Of a stretch of DNA of 64,000 bases, positions 50,253 to 60,840 are shown piece by piece; positions within the stretch are counted from its first letter, which is position 1, and every line of letters starts with the position of its first letter. Where the stretch lies: NCBI GenBank assembly GCA_944990035.1, contig CALYLX010000100.1, positions 434,001 to 498,000 of the forward strand, written 5' to 3'. This stretch comes from Clitopilus passeckerianus. Its lineage: Eukaryota; Basidiomycota; Agaricomycetes; Agaricales; Entolomataceae. The position numbers and the translations under genes were made by a program. The notes beneath the pieces were generated by a model. The model was given only the letters and a program-made list of their open reading frames with translations. It searched no databases and was not told the DNA's origin.

Positions 50253-50623
50253 TGTCAAGCAAGCATGTCTTCCAGCGAGGGAAGTTGCAGAGCGGCCTAC
50301 CTTGAGCTAAGTGTAGGGTTGTGAGGTAAAGCGAACTATGTAATAAGACTAGAGAAGTCTCCAATGTATTGAGGTGAAGTACATAGGTTTATATACATAA
50401 GGAGAGCGTGCACAGACCATGTATATGTAAGCATATCTAGAATGTTCTGTGCTAAATATAGTACGGAAGTGACACGGAATGAGTCATAAGTAGTCATGAA
50501 GTGTCACGTGAGTTGCCATGAGGCGTATTCGTAAGAAGGCGTAACAATGGTGCGATATGGCGCAATACTAGATCATGTGATGTCACGTGATTAGTCATGT
50601 GAGTGGTACGCATCAATTCAACA
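50253..50623 (-). repeat. LTR 3 (371 bp, minus orientation, right end)
   Basis: Starts TGTCAAGCAAGC and ends CATCAATTCAACA, followed by the AAGAG target duplication. It functions as the 5' LTR of the outer element: the primer-binding site and gag lie directly to its left. About 99% identical to LTR 1. Confidence 0.95.
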
Positions 50624-51239
50624 AAGAGAACAATCAATAGAGAAAAAGATTGTTCTCTTAATCATCTTAATTTGCTTAAACAGTCTTAAACGGTCTTAAA
50701 TGGTCTTAAAGCTCTTTAAGAGCATTTCAAGCACATTCAAGCATTTTTAAGCCACACGACGGAATGCTGATGCGGGCATCAAGATCAATCCAAAGTCCAA
50801 CGACGGATGGACACCTCTTCACCTTGCAGCCCAGGATGGGCACGAGTCGGTCGCTCAATTACTCCTCGACTCCACTAACATTGAGGTCAATCCAAAGACC
50901 AATGATGAATGGACACCGCTTCATCATGCGGCTCACAAAGGCCACGAGCCGGTCGTTCGGTTGCTCCTGAACTCCACCGGCATCAAGGTTAATTCAAGAG
51001 AGGAGGAAGGGTGGACACCGCTTCACTTTGCAGCAGAGGAAGGACACGAAGCGGTCGTTCGACTACTCCTTGGATTTCCCGGAGTGGATGCCCACATCCG
51101 AGGTACTGGCGAACCCCCTTGGGACAAAACTCCTCTTGAGGCGGCCAGGTCTAAAGATCAACACAACATTGTCGCCTTATTCGCAGAACTGGGGTTTGCA
51201 GATGCACCAAATCCGGAGATGGCTTAGTTACTATTCAAC

Positions 51240-52335
51240 GTGTTTTCATTTTCTTCGTGCTCCTATTCAAGACTATTCTTATCCAGAACAACCATCCTTA
51301 TACTTCAGGGATATTTATTTTCATTTGGTATATGTATTGACCGGCTACATACAACTCTTGTTTTACCCCACCTTTATGTACATTTGATACAGATGATACT
51401 TAGTCCAGTGGAGTTTCGATGAAGAGCCAGGGTACTACAATGAGCTTCCTCTCGGGGCATGTTCCTGATAGCCAGCATTGAGACGCGGCACGATATCCTC
51501 TCATAGGCATCGCGAAACCCCTACAGTCCATACAGAAAGGGATGTCGGTGCTGGAGAGCCTCATCTTGTCTCATAGAGAACCTGCCAGGCGAGTGGAGCT
51601 TGAGAGACCAGATCCGAAAAACGGGGAGGATGTCGGCACTAGGTTAATTCGGCCACCTAGTATCATCAATGAACAGTCGACCTGAAAATAGGAGTCAATC
51701 CCAAACGAGGGTTCGAAAAGAGGAAAGGACGAACGACGTTGGCTGCGTACCTACAAACTGCTATTATTCACTGTTAAATATAACCCACTTGGTCGAGAGG
51801 CGCGCCGGGCTGCGCTAGCCATGTTCAACATCTGCAAAGAAGTGGGGTAGCGACGCTCGAGATGCCTTCCAGACCGAAACAGCTTCGTGGTCCACGTAGA
51901 GCAGATCCAGGTATGTACAGCTTTTCATGCGTATCCAAATACGCTGCGTCTACATGAGAACTTGTTATCGTCAAGATACTCGGAACGTACAAACCTGTCT
52001 CATAGAAGATCTGACCCAAATCCCCCGGCTAGTATATCTTGAACAATGGAATGGTAGTCGTACTGCTTTTGCGAAGAGGTAATATTCCTTTAGAGGCCGG
52101 TTTCGCAACTTCATTCATCACGATAACGCAATGTATGGGTAGCATTCAAGGAGGGCAGTGGGCATATCCTGCAAAGCTTGCCGCATGCGAGGAAACGAGG
52201 TCCGGCTGAATCGCAGCCTTCGAGAGTAGTTGCTGGAACCAGTTGAGATAAAACCTGTGGCAGAGATTTATTTTGGAGTCAATCTGAGAAATATGCGCCT
52301 TGTCCGCTCCATGTAAGCTGGCTCCGGCAACTTAT
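51240..52335 (-). pseudogene. 3' flank of gene D with weak gene Y-like remains
   Basis: The start of this flank (gatgaagagccagg...gagcttcct near 51418-51450) resembles the flank after gene C near 27810. No frame longer than about 65 codons was seen and no domain is recognisable. The gene Y assignment rests on position and short matches only. Confidence 0.2.
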
Positions 52336-52841
52336 CGTTGTCTTCAACAACAAAAAGTGGCTTCAAATTAAATTTATGTAATGGTTTTACACCGCCCTGC
52401 CAACGAGGTGACTTTGTAGCAAGAAAGGGAATGGAGTTGGGTAACTTGGCTTTACCCGAGTTGGTTTTTGGTACAAGACTAGATATGAGATGTGTGACCC
52501 GTCATGTGATCATTTATTACGGCGTGGCGGTGCTTTTTCGCCCAGTCACGGCGCGCCCTGGGTCTTCGTTCACTCTCCACCAGCATGGCACCATCCAAGA
52601 AACGAGGAGACACCCTAGGGACTCGCCTGGCCGCGGTCACAGCAGTCTGGTGACCGCGCGCGGCCGAATGGCAGGCCGTCACAAATTTTGGTGACCGCCA
52701 TGGAGGCACTGCTGTGAGCAGGGAGACTCGTGTTTGGCTACATAGGGGCATAGTAAACAAAGCCTGTACTCGTACCGTGTCGACTTGAATCCCACTTCTC
52801 TCAGTCTCTCGCCTTGCTCATACTGAGGACTCGCCAGTCCG
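52336..52841. promoter_or_regulatory. GC-rich upstream region of the Crypton-like gene with a hairpin
   Basis: Contains GCGGTCAC (52633) and GGTGACCGCGCG (52649) as an inverted pair that could form a hairpin. A further GGTGACCGCC lies near 52690. The 15-mer at 52647-52661 recurs inverted at 61604-61618, upstream of another gene. Probably promoter sequence, but no factor is assigned. Confidence 0.25.
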
Positions 52842-55800
52842 ATGGCCTCGCCGACCGGACCGCTTCTCCTGCCTGCAATAGATCCAGCGCTTATCGAGCT
52901 GTCAAGGATGAACACTGCCCCCATCACCACGAGTTCATCAACGCCCGCCGTTTCTGGAAGCGACGCCGAACCTTCGGTAAACAATGTCTCGCCCTTGGAT
53001 TTGAACGGCCAGAAGCTTTCAAAAGAAGCCTTCCAAGCCAAACTGTGAGTGTCGGCCTCGATCTCGGCGTGGGTCAAAAAATAATGAATGAATCCGTCTC
53101 AGTGGAAAGCACCGCATCAAGGAGCCACTCAGGACAGCATGTGACGCTCTCCAGATTCGTGTACCTCGTAGGGCAACAGTTGCTCGCCTTTGCAACGAGT
53201 TATTGAATTATTGCATCAGCAAAACAGCAGGTACCTTAATAACACTTGGACATAACTTGAGGAACCTTGAAATCATCTCAAGTTGTTTTCAAGTAGTAAT
53301 TGCCTCAAGTAGCTCAAGCTAGGTTCCAATCTTGAAACTTTACTTGAGGAACTTTTCTCAAGAGGGCTCTCAAGTAAGATCAAGATTCTGTCAAGAAGAG
53401 CTTTCAAGAGGTAGTCAAGTAATCTCAAACAAGCGCTCAATTAGGCTCAAATTCATACAATTTTTGAAATAGCATAATATTAGATGAAAATCTAGTCTAA
53501 AACAGAGCTACAGAGTAAAAGAAAATGAAATGCACTTGACCCCCTCCATAGCAGGTGCTGTGGCTGTGCAAAAAGCGGCACATGCCAGCAGCACCCATCC
53601 AAACCACCCCCTCTCCAATGCCCTCCCTTCTCCCTAGCCAGATATAGATGATGTTGGTAATGGAAGTGAATAAGTTGGGTGGAATGAGTTGAAGTGGGTG
53701 ATGAGCTGGCAGCTGTCGTCTGGAAAAATGCACCTGCTAGACCTATGAAAACTAGTCTAGAGCCCATAGTTAGTGGTAAAGACAACCCAAAATGTTAAAA
53801 AAGCGCACCTAAAGGGTTTTCCACCTACACTGGGTCTCCCTGAGGCTACCAAGCCTCCCCTCTCCCCCTCCTAGCCCTTCCTCAACTGTCCAGAAGCTTC
53901 ATATTGCTATTTTCGATGAGAGGGGAAGGGTACATGTTGGACTTGGTAGTGGAAAAGGAGAGAAAAGGAGATGTGCTGGCAGAATGTGACGTGTGTCAAC
54001 TGTGTGATGGAACTTTCCCACGCTTGATAGATAAGAGATCGAAAGCCATTTATTAAAGATCCAGTGGGTTTATTAAAAATCGGACTTCAGATTTAGATTT
54101 CTGAGGTAGGAAAACAGTACCAGAGTAGATAAAATAAGAAGTTAATATATATTTTTGTAGTGCAGCCCACCAATGCCTGTCAGATCCAAAAGACTTAGCC
54201 ATTTTTTCAACGAAATTCAGCCATTATTTTTATATACCCTAAACAGGTTTAAATCATAGTTTTTAGTGTTAGAAAAGTGAAAAGTACACTTTATATACTG
54301 TCTAAAGCCCTTGAGCTCAATAGTTTAGTATAGCTTGGTTGTACTTGATCAACTACTTGAAACCTACTTGAAAGGGCAACTTTGTATTGAAAAACCCAGA
54401 ACAAACTTGATGGTAATAGAATAGGATATTTGTAGCTTTAGAATATATTTTATATTTTGTTGGTCAAGACATATTTCAAATTGCATACAAGTTGTGCTCA
54501 AGTTAAGTTCAAGTAGCATGCCAAGCACTGTATCTTGGAATAGTACTTGAGACCAATTTGATGTACTTGAAAAAAATTTCAAGCTGGTTTCAAGTCACCT
54601 CTTTTTCAAGTTGCCTCAAGTGCTTTGCCGTTTTGCTGATGTGGTACGTCGTGCAAGGGAATAACATTGAGCGAGACTCTAATCAGTGTGCGTTTTGGTT
54701 ACAGGTATCCCGAGACGGTCGTTCATAGCCCTCCACCCGCCCTCCCTCCAACACTATCTCTCCCAGCGACACCTGCATCCCGACCCAGACCGGCTACAGC
54801 AGATGATTTTACGCTTACGTCCCCATGCTCTGACAACCGAGCGGAACTGTCACTACGCAAAAGCCAACATCTCGCCCTGCATCCTGTCCTGTTATCGGAG
54901 GACCATAATCTCTCGGAAGAGGAAAGCCTGCTTCGTGTTTATGGAACTAAAGGGGCTGAGGAAATATTAGGGTATGCAGGTGATGGACTGAATGAAGATG
55001 AGGAAGATGAGGATGAAGAAGAGGGATTTGAACAGGGTGAACAAGGTATGCCTTCTTGCATCGTGATATGTCAGGTCTGACCGTTCTTCTAGCCTCGCCT
55101 TTCTCCAAATTCAAGAAGGGAATTAGAATGGAGGCAGCAACTAGAGCTGAGAAGAATCGCAGACCGGGTGGGAAAAAGGCTCAGCAGCCTGTCGTGAAGT
55201 CTTGGGAGGTTCGGGTTCTATTTTGTTGCAAATTTTCTTTGACTCAGACTGACTTCAGTGCCAGCGGTTTCTCCAGCAAGCGCTAGCAAAAGGTGAACTT
55301 CGAGATGAAGTAGTCGACGTCGACTCGCTTCTCTTGTTCATCAAATGGTCGGCAGAACGACCTAAGCTCAATAGGCAAGGCATCGAGTTACCAGGCACTC
55401 GTATTGGCGCCGTAAGTCCCATGATTCTTCTTCTTAGCATCATTCTGACGTCCTATCCAGTCTCAGATCAAGAAGCTTTTCTTTGGAGCTCTGCGAATCA
55501 GGAAGCTCCAGGACGCAGAGGATGCAACATTAGCGCTGCGACGGCCAGCAACCTCAGTCCTCGTTTACGATGCAGTCAAGGAGCGGATGGACCAGGCCCT
55601 TGATCGTGATCGAAAGTAAGCATCTCATTCCAAGCCTTTCATGTTGCTTATTTCTAATATATTTTTTTCGTTCACTTCCAGTGGGTTGCTCCCCAACGAA
55701 GACGCTCAAGACATCATCGCCAATACCTTCCTTGCAGAAGTGACCGAGGAGCAGCTTGACCAAATTGGGGCGAGCTTCCTGGAACACCGAGAACGTAAGG

Positions 55801-58232
55801 GCCGTTTGCTGGCGCTTTCACGATATGAGCTAACCAATGACATCTAGTCCGCATGGCAGTGAATGGTCATCTCGCATGGACCTGCCAGAACGCAAGCGGA
55901 AACCGTGGTGATGACTTCCGAGCCCTCAAGCTATGTGAACTTCAACCCTATGCGTGGACCCATCCCAACAACGAGACAGCCATCTACTCCGTCTTGGGAC
56001 TTCAAGGAGAGGAGAAAGCTAGCAAGTGAGGGATGAAAACGGTGAGTATCGTATTCTGGGGCCGTGACTACGCTAACACTATTCCTCAGAAAGTAAATCC
56101 CGTTTATTCAGTCTTCATCAGCCATCGCCAACCAGAGCTTTGTCCTCTTGGCGCCATCGCAATCTACATGCACTTTTTACACGACCACTACCAGATCGGC
56201 GAGAAAATGGGCATTGATTGGACCATGAACAAGTCTTGGCGCCAGGTACGTTCCTTGAATTTGCTGAGGCCGTAAACTAACTTGGTGATCAGGTTCGTGT
56301 CCTCTTTGGGACATCGCCGACAGTGCCGTACAACGAGTCGAACCTATACAACCTATATGTTCAAGCATATAAGAAAGCCGGTTTCGCCTCGAAGATCAAA
56401 GTTCACATGCCTCAACGTCTACTAGGATACAAGCAAGAGCAGATGGGGTAAGTGACTTCATGACTTGCCCAGTGCCGCAACAACTAACGTGACTGGCGCG
56501 GCAAGGGTTGATAAAGACGAGACCAGCAAGTTAGGCTGGTCTCGAGGAACATTCATCGATACATATGCCCCAGCACTGCCGAAAACGGTAGGTGGGATTT
56601 CGGTCAATGCACGACAGAGCAACGTTGACGCTGACTAGGCAATACTCGGTACCCATGGGTTCAAGGCCCATGAGAATTATAGCCCGTCAGTAAGGCACGT
56701 TCACGTACCTGAGAAGTTTCTGTCCCTTATCTGCCCAATGGCCGAGGACATCTGTGACAGCGTGGCTGGTAAGTCAGTAATCACGTTATGGTGTCTCTTA
56801 CTTAGATGTTGCAGGGCAAGAAGGCCTTGTCAGAGCCATGAATCATTGGACAATGATTATAGAACTTCGGAAGTATGTTTTCTGGGTAAGTAAGCATTGA
56901 CCATAGTAGGTAACGTAACTTGACTGTTCTTCAGTGTGGGGCCGCCATCTTTCAGAAATGCCCGAACTCGCCAATATTCAAGCTGCCTGCCTTTCAGCAC
57001 CCTGACGTGAGAAACTGGATGACAGCCACGTTTCCGTCTGAGTTGGCAGCTGTAAGGGCCTTGGAGGGAAGTCCAGTCGACTTGCAGCGTCTCCAGAATG
57101 CTGTACTTCAACAGGCACTTGAAGAGACGCGTGCCCTCTTGAGTGAGCAAAAACAAATGTTAGCTAAGATAGCAAAGATGCTCGAGAGGCGTACTGCCGT
57201 CCTGTCGCCTACGCAGGGTTTTTCGAATGAGCACTATCACTCAACAGGTACGAATTCTTGCCTAACGTCATCAACTCCAGGGCTGAGAGATATACTTTCA
57301 GCCACGGGGACATTGATACTCGACGTTGAAGAGGACGTACCCGCCTCTGCAGTGATTCAACCGGGTATATACACGACCAATTCAGGTGACTTGAGGGCCT
57401 GTGTTAACCCTCCTTCCCCGGTGCTCTCCACTGGGGAAACGAGGCAATTGACACAGGTCGACCTCGTGTTACCTCCTGCACGTGCGTTTTCTACCAAAGG
57501 TGCGAAATTTTACGACCGTAAATTTAGGACTAAGCCTGACGACTTTTACGAAGGCGGTCCAATCCTCTCGTGGCCACCCTGTCTGGGAAAGAAGGGTGCT
57601 AGCTGGAAAGATGTGTTTGAATGTGTTAAGCAGCACGATGACCTCTGGAAGGTTTGGGGTCCGTCAAAGACTCTGAACAATTACGATATAGACAGCATTT
57701 GGGAGTGCTACGTGGAGGGAGAAGCAGTGTACGATCAAGATGGGCGGCAGACGGGTAAGAAGCCACCACTGCGCCTGGTCGAGGAACACTTTCATAGTAA
57801 GTGGCGACAACGGTCCAACGTAGGTCATCTTAAACTTTGCATCGATTATTTCAAACCCTTGTGTAGGAACGCAAGGCTTGGGGCCGCCTTAAGAAAATCC
57901 CTCTTTATATTGAGGAGCAGTCGCAAAAGGATGGGGTCTCGCCGTCGAAGGTCATCAAGAAGCTCAAGGACCTTTCCACAGCCCAGGGCATCCAGGGTCT
58001 TTCAGCCTTGTCGAGACAACTCAAAATCCTCCAAAGCTCTCAACCAAATCCTTCGCCATCGCCGCCCTTGCCATTAACCTCGTCACCCTCTTTGGGCTCA
58101 CCATTTAACGCAACCCCGTCCTCTCGTTTGTCGTCACTGCCACCGTCATCTCCCTCTCTTTATCCACATCAAACTAAACGATGTGCCCCGTCTCCCTTGC
58201 AGCCAGCTCATGCTAAACATCCAAGATGGTAA
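52842..58232 (+). pseudogene. Crypton-like tyrosine recombinase gene (Ndc10-II and GCR1_C domains)
   Basis: Multi-exon: exon 1 52842-53044, exon 2 54705-55045, exon 3 from 55093, and further exons to the stop at 58232. An acidic run (EDEEDEDEEEG) and an N-terminal SAM-like helical part (LLLFIKWSAERPKLNRQGIE) lead to the recombinase core. The core has the signatures RGDDFRALKL (near 55905), HRQPELCPLGAI, SWRQVRVLFG, HMPQRLLGYKQE (HxxR) and GTFIDTYAPALP, a candidate nucleophile Tyr. After LERRTAVLSP comes a GCR1_C-like domain (GGPILSWPPCLG, LYIEEQSQKDGVSPSKVIKK). An in-frame TGA at 56027-56029 sits where relatives have Arg (KxGKRGMKT-type), so CGA probably became TGA and the gene is likely inactive. 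A 1428-bp transposon sits in intron 1. Such genes derive from Crypton transposons; no element ends were identified. Confidence 0.75.
53214..54641. mobile_element. 1428-bp non-autonomous CATCAGCA-ended element in intron 1 of the Crypton-like gene
   Basis: Left end CATCAGCAAAACAGCA, right end the complement of CATCAGCAAAACGGCA (one mismatch, A against G). Flanked by TG at 53212-53213 and 54642-54643, a 2-bp target duplication. Both sides carry very many CTTGA/TCAAG motifs, in the first 250 and last 350 bp. The AT-rich centre has no frame with a recognisable product. Ends and duplication length match the Plavaka element and the MITE, so it is likely a non-autonomous member of the same superfamily. 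It lies wholly in an intron, lengthening it from about 230 to 1660 bp. Confidence 0.82.
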
Positions 58233-58418
58233 TTTCATTCCGTATTTCATGTAATATTTAGTAAATACTCGATGTAGCAAGTAATATCTGTATTTTAGCT
58301 TTCTTTTGTATAATTCCGAATCTCATTAATAATTATTTGTAATGGGTTGAACAAGCATGGATAGGGGATATGGTGTTTAAGACTTTATTTATCTCGCTAC
58401 CCAGAACCTTGCAACGCG
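58233..58418. other. Short intergenic gap between the recombinase and nuclease genes
   Basis: AT-rich, 186 bp, with GTAATATTTAGTAAATACTC and similar runs. It may serve as terminator of the first gene and promoter of the next, but no defined signal is claimed. Confidence 0.3.
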
Positions 58419-60607
58419 ATGGGAACAAAGAAACTGTGGGAGGTGAGCTCATGCATTTGTATCAGTGGCAAGGAATTGTAACTCTCCTTAATGTAGACTG
58501 CCAAAAAGGCTCGTCAAGAAGCATCCTTCCGAGAGCTTCTTGTCGAGGTTCGACAGAGCAAACCAGAAGCAGAACGTCGGCGGCCTGTGCCTATCGGGGT
58601 TGATGTGAGGTACGTCGAGTATGGGGCAATCGTTACCGTTCGTTTGGTGATCAGGGTCAGCATTTGGATGAATGCCTGTCAAGCCATTGCCATTTCAAAT
58701 GAATTATATGTACACAAGCCAACGCCAGTGCTTGAGACTCTATTCTGCAAACTGGCATTTCTTCCCCAGTACCCTATACAGCCTCTTCTCGTCTTCGATG
58801 GGCCAGACCGGCCACTCGTCAAGTGTGGAAAGGAGGTAGTAATTACTGCGCCAACTTGGGTGGAGAGGAGTTGAAGGAACTTCTGCCGATGTTTGGGTTT
58901 TCTTGGCATAAGGTCCGCTTTCTCAGTTGCGCCACATCTGTTTATGATTCCCTTACAAGACTTACAACCATGACAGGCCCCTGGAGAGGCTGAGGCTGAA
59001 CTGGTGCAGATGAACCGGGTTGGACACATAGACAGTGTCATCACTACCGATAGCGATACATTGGTCTTTCAAGCTCTTTGTGTAATTCGAACGTATGAAC
59101 ATTACATGTTAATTGAGTGTTCGCTGACCCACCGCTGAACAGAGATCTGGATTCATCGCATGATGGAGACCGGATCAGCCTTTACAAGCTCAATGATCTC
59201 GAAACACACAACGAAATTGGCTTAACCAAAGGAGGCCTCCTCCTATTTGCGCTCTTACTCGGAGGCGACTACCATAAAGGAGTAGATCATTGCGGAAAGG
59301 AGACTGCATTAGGCTTAGTTCGTGCAGGATTTGGTGACTCTCTGCTGAAATCTGTTCAAGAGTTGACACCCGAGCAGCTTCAGGACTTCCTGATTGGATG
59401 GAGAAATGACATTCAACGGGAAATGCTATCAAATTCGCACAGGTACCTGCCTCAGCGGAATATTCAAGCAGCCGCGGAGATTGATGCGTCCTTCCCTAAT
59501 CTCGAAGTTCTTCACCTCTACTTGTACCCAAATGTAACAACCCTCCCGTACCAGCCATTGCCCCTCCATCGTGAACCTTCCATTCCACAACTAGCGCAAT
59601 TCTGCTATCATAAACTTGGATGGACTGCAGATAAGATTGTCAGCTGGTCGCGTAACCATCTATGGAGTGGCATATTCTCGCAGATGTTATACTCGGTACG
59701 CATCTTAATACATCTTTGTTTTATACATCAGGTAAATGAGTATGGCTTGAAGGCACTCCTACTCTGCGATGGGAATCCACTCCCACTTTTACGTACACCC
59801 TTCCAAGGCATCCAGCTTATCTCTCTTTCTCGGGGTCGTAAACGGAAGAACACTGATCTTGAATTCGTTCACTTCAAGTTCTTGAGTACCACCCTTGATG
59901 AACAGACAGGTGCACCAATGGAGGGAAGAAACCCGGAGGAAGTGGCGCTGTCGGTAGCGAAAGATTTCGTGCCGGTTTTACTACACCCAAAAGGAAAAGA
60001 GAAGGGTGGAAAGAAGCAGTCGGGTGGGAAGAAGCAGCCGGAAAAGCGAAGTGGAAAGGGGAAAGGCCGGTGTGCCAGTGACGCGATGGAAGCGGAAGCC
60101 TCTGAGTTTGTTTACCAGGAAGAATATGGAGCTTCGAGCAGCCGTGGACTCACCCATGCTAGGCCGGTACCGTCCCTTCAAGTTCGAGACCTCAGTCAGT
60201 CTCCATTCCTTCCCCCACCAATCTCGCTTGCACGTTCGGCATCTTCATCGATCGAAAAGAAGCGAAGTCCTGTCAAAGAAAAGCCAGAAGAGGTGAGCCC
60301 AGGCACACGACGATGTGAATTGGCACTGACTTCTGCTGCTCAGGATGATGCTATCGTCATCTCCGGCCCATTTCTTGTGACATCCCCTGAAGCAAGTTCA
60401 CAAGCTATCGATCTTACAGCAGCCTCGGATGACGACAGAAGTGATGGGGAAGTAGAGAAGGCGGAGGAGACGGAGGTTGAGAGGTTGCTGGTAATTCCCA
60501 AGGGCAAAGGTACTACCACTAGCGAGGATAAAGGTGAGGTTGAGTTCGTAGAATTTGTGGACATCAGAATGGACGGACAGGAAGTCATTTCCTTACTCGA
60601 CGAGTAG
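58419..60607 (+). CDS. XPG/GEN1-like PIN-fold nuclease (possibly frameshifted)
   Basis: Exons 58419-58442, 58497-58609, 58655 to about 58912, 58977-59092, and 59143-60607 (a further 39-bp intron near 59698 is optional). The N-terminal XPG part has PIGVDVR and LLVFDGPDRP. The XPG-I part has PGEAEAEL, TTDSDTLVF and LLGGDYHKGVDHCG, giving the acidic metal-binding residues of flap/Holliday-junction nucleases (FEN1/GEN1 group). A Lys/Gly-rich tail (KGKEKGGKKQSGGKKQ) and an acidic end follow. Near 58852 the frame needed for NLGGEELKELL is offset by one base from that of LVKCGKEV, and no intron of normal size fits. A one-base deletion, and so a pseudogene, is likely unless splicing is unusual. Many agaricomycetes carry families of such PIN proteins of unclear role. 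Confidence 0.65.
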
Positions 60608-60840
60608 ACCAAGGTAGCTTACATTTTCGAGCAAAGGACTCATTTTATGTATATATTCAACCCAAAGTCGTGACGTCTCGTGGTTCTTGCCTCGAGAATC
60701 TTACTTTACAAAGTTCACAAATATAAAATGATATTGGCTGTGCTACAACATTGTGGACTTGGAGGATATGGGAGGATAGGGAGGATATGGTATGAAGCAT
60801 GATGTATGCGTACAAAATGGGTAATTAATGTATATGGCGA

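Larger units (their letters stand above)
35419..50623. mobile_element. Rearranged Ty1/copia LTR retrotransposon (three LTRs, inverted pol)
   Basis: Order from left: LTR (minus), distal gag plus pol (plus strand), polypurine tract, LTR (plus), proximal gag (minus), primer-binding site, LTR (minus). The outer LTRs are flanked by AAGAG. An intact element of the outer orientation would read gag then pol leftwards from 50.2 kb. Here the distal gag-pol part is flipped, with an extra LTR at the junction. The 5 bp TCTCC occur at both edges of the flip (35790-35794, and as GGAGA at 48870-48874). Removing the Plavaka insert (8078 bp plus TA) leaves about 7.1 kb. The domain order gag, PR, IN, RT, RNase H is that of copia/Pseudoviridae-type elements. 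Confidence 0.9.
35301..50772. mobile_element. 262-bp CATCAGCA-ended hairpin MITE, split by a copia element
   Basis: Left arm 35301-35418, right arm 50624-50772; everything between is later insertion. The arms are inverted copies starting CATCAGCATTCCGTCGTGTG and pair along almost their whole length with two mismatches, both CpG versus TpG. Without the copia insert the element is 262 bp, with about 125-bp arms and a loop of about 12 nt. It is flanked by CG at 35299-35300 and at 50773-50774, a 2-bp target duplication inside an ankyrin repeat of gene D. The arms carry repeated CTTAAA/TTTAAG motifs. It has no coding capacity. Its ends match those of the Plavaka element at 39529-47606, so it is probably a non-autonomous relative. 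Confidence 0.85.
32629..51227 (+). pseudogene. NACHT-ankyrin repeat gene D, split by nested transposons
   Basis: Exons 32629-32812, 32866-33030, 33090-33114, 33168-33701, 33754-34109, then the last exon 34162-35300 interrupted by mobile DNA and resuming at 50775-51227. Leaving out the insertion and one copy of its CG target duplication gives an uninterrupted frame of 951 residues, so the gene was whole when hit. Walker A is PGAGKSCLTS, Walker B FFVVDALDE, then FMTSR. Divergent ankyrin units as in gene C are followed by about six regular repeats, and the TPLEAA cap lies right of the insertion. The break falls in a repeat after LLLLNAP. As it stands, translation would read into the MITE and stop at 35336. 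A truncated protein keeping NACHT and some repeats remains possible. I chose the ATG at 32629 over an in-frame one at 32596 by alignment with gene C. Confidence 0.85.

Noticed and set aside
50017..50364. Upstream extension of gag by 116 codons to an ATG at 50364
   Set aside because: The extension lies in the LTR and leader and crosses the primer-binding site. The gag homology begins at about 50016.
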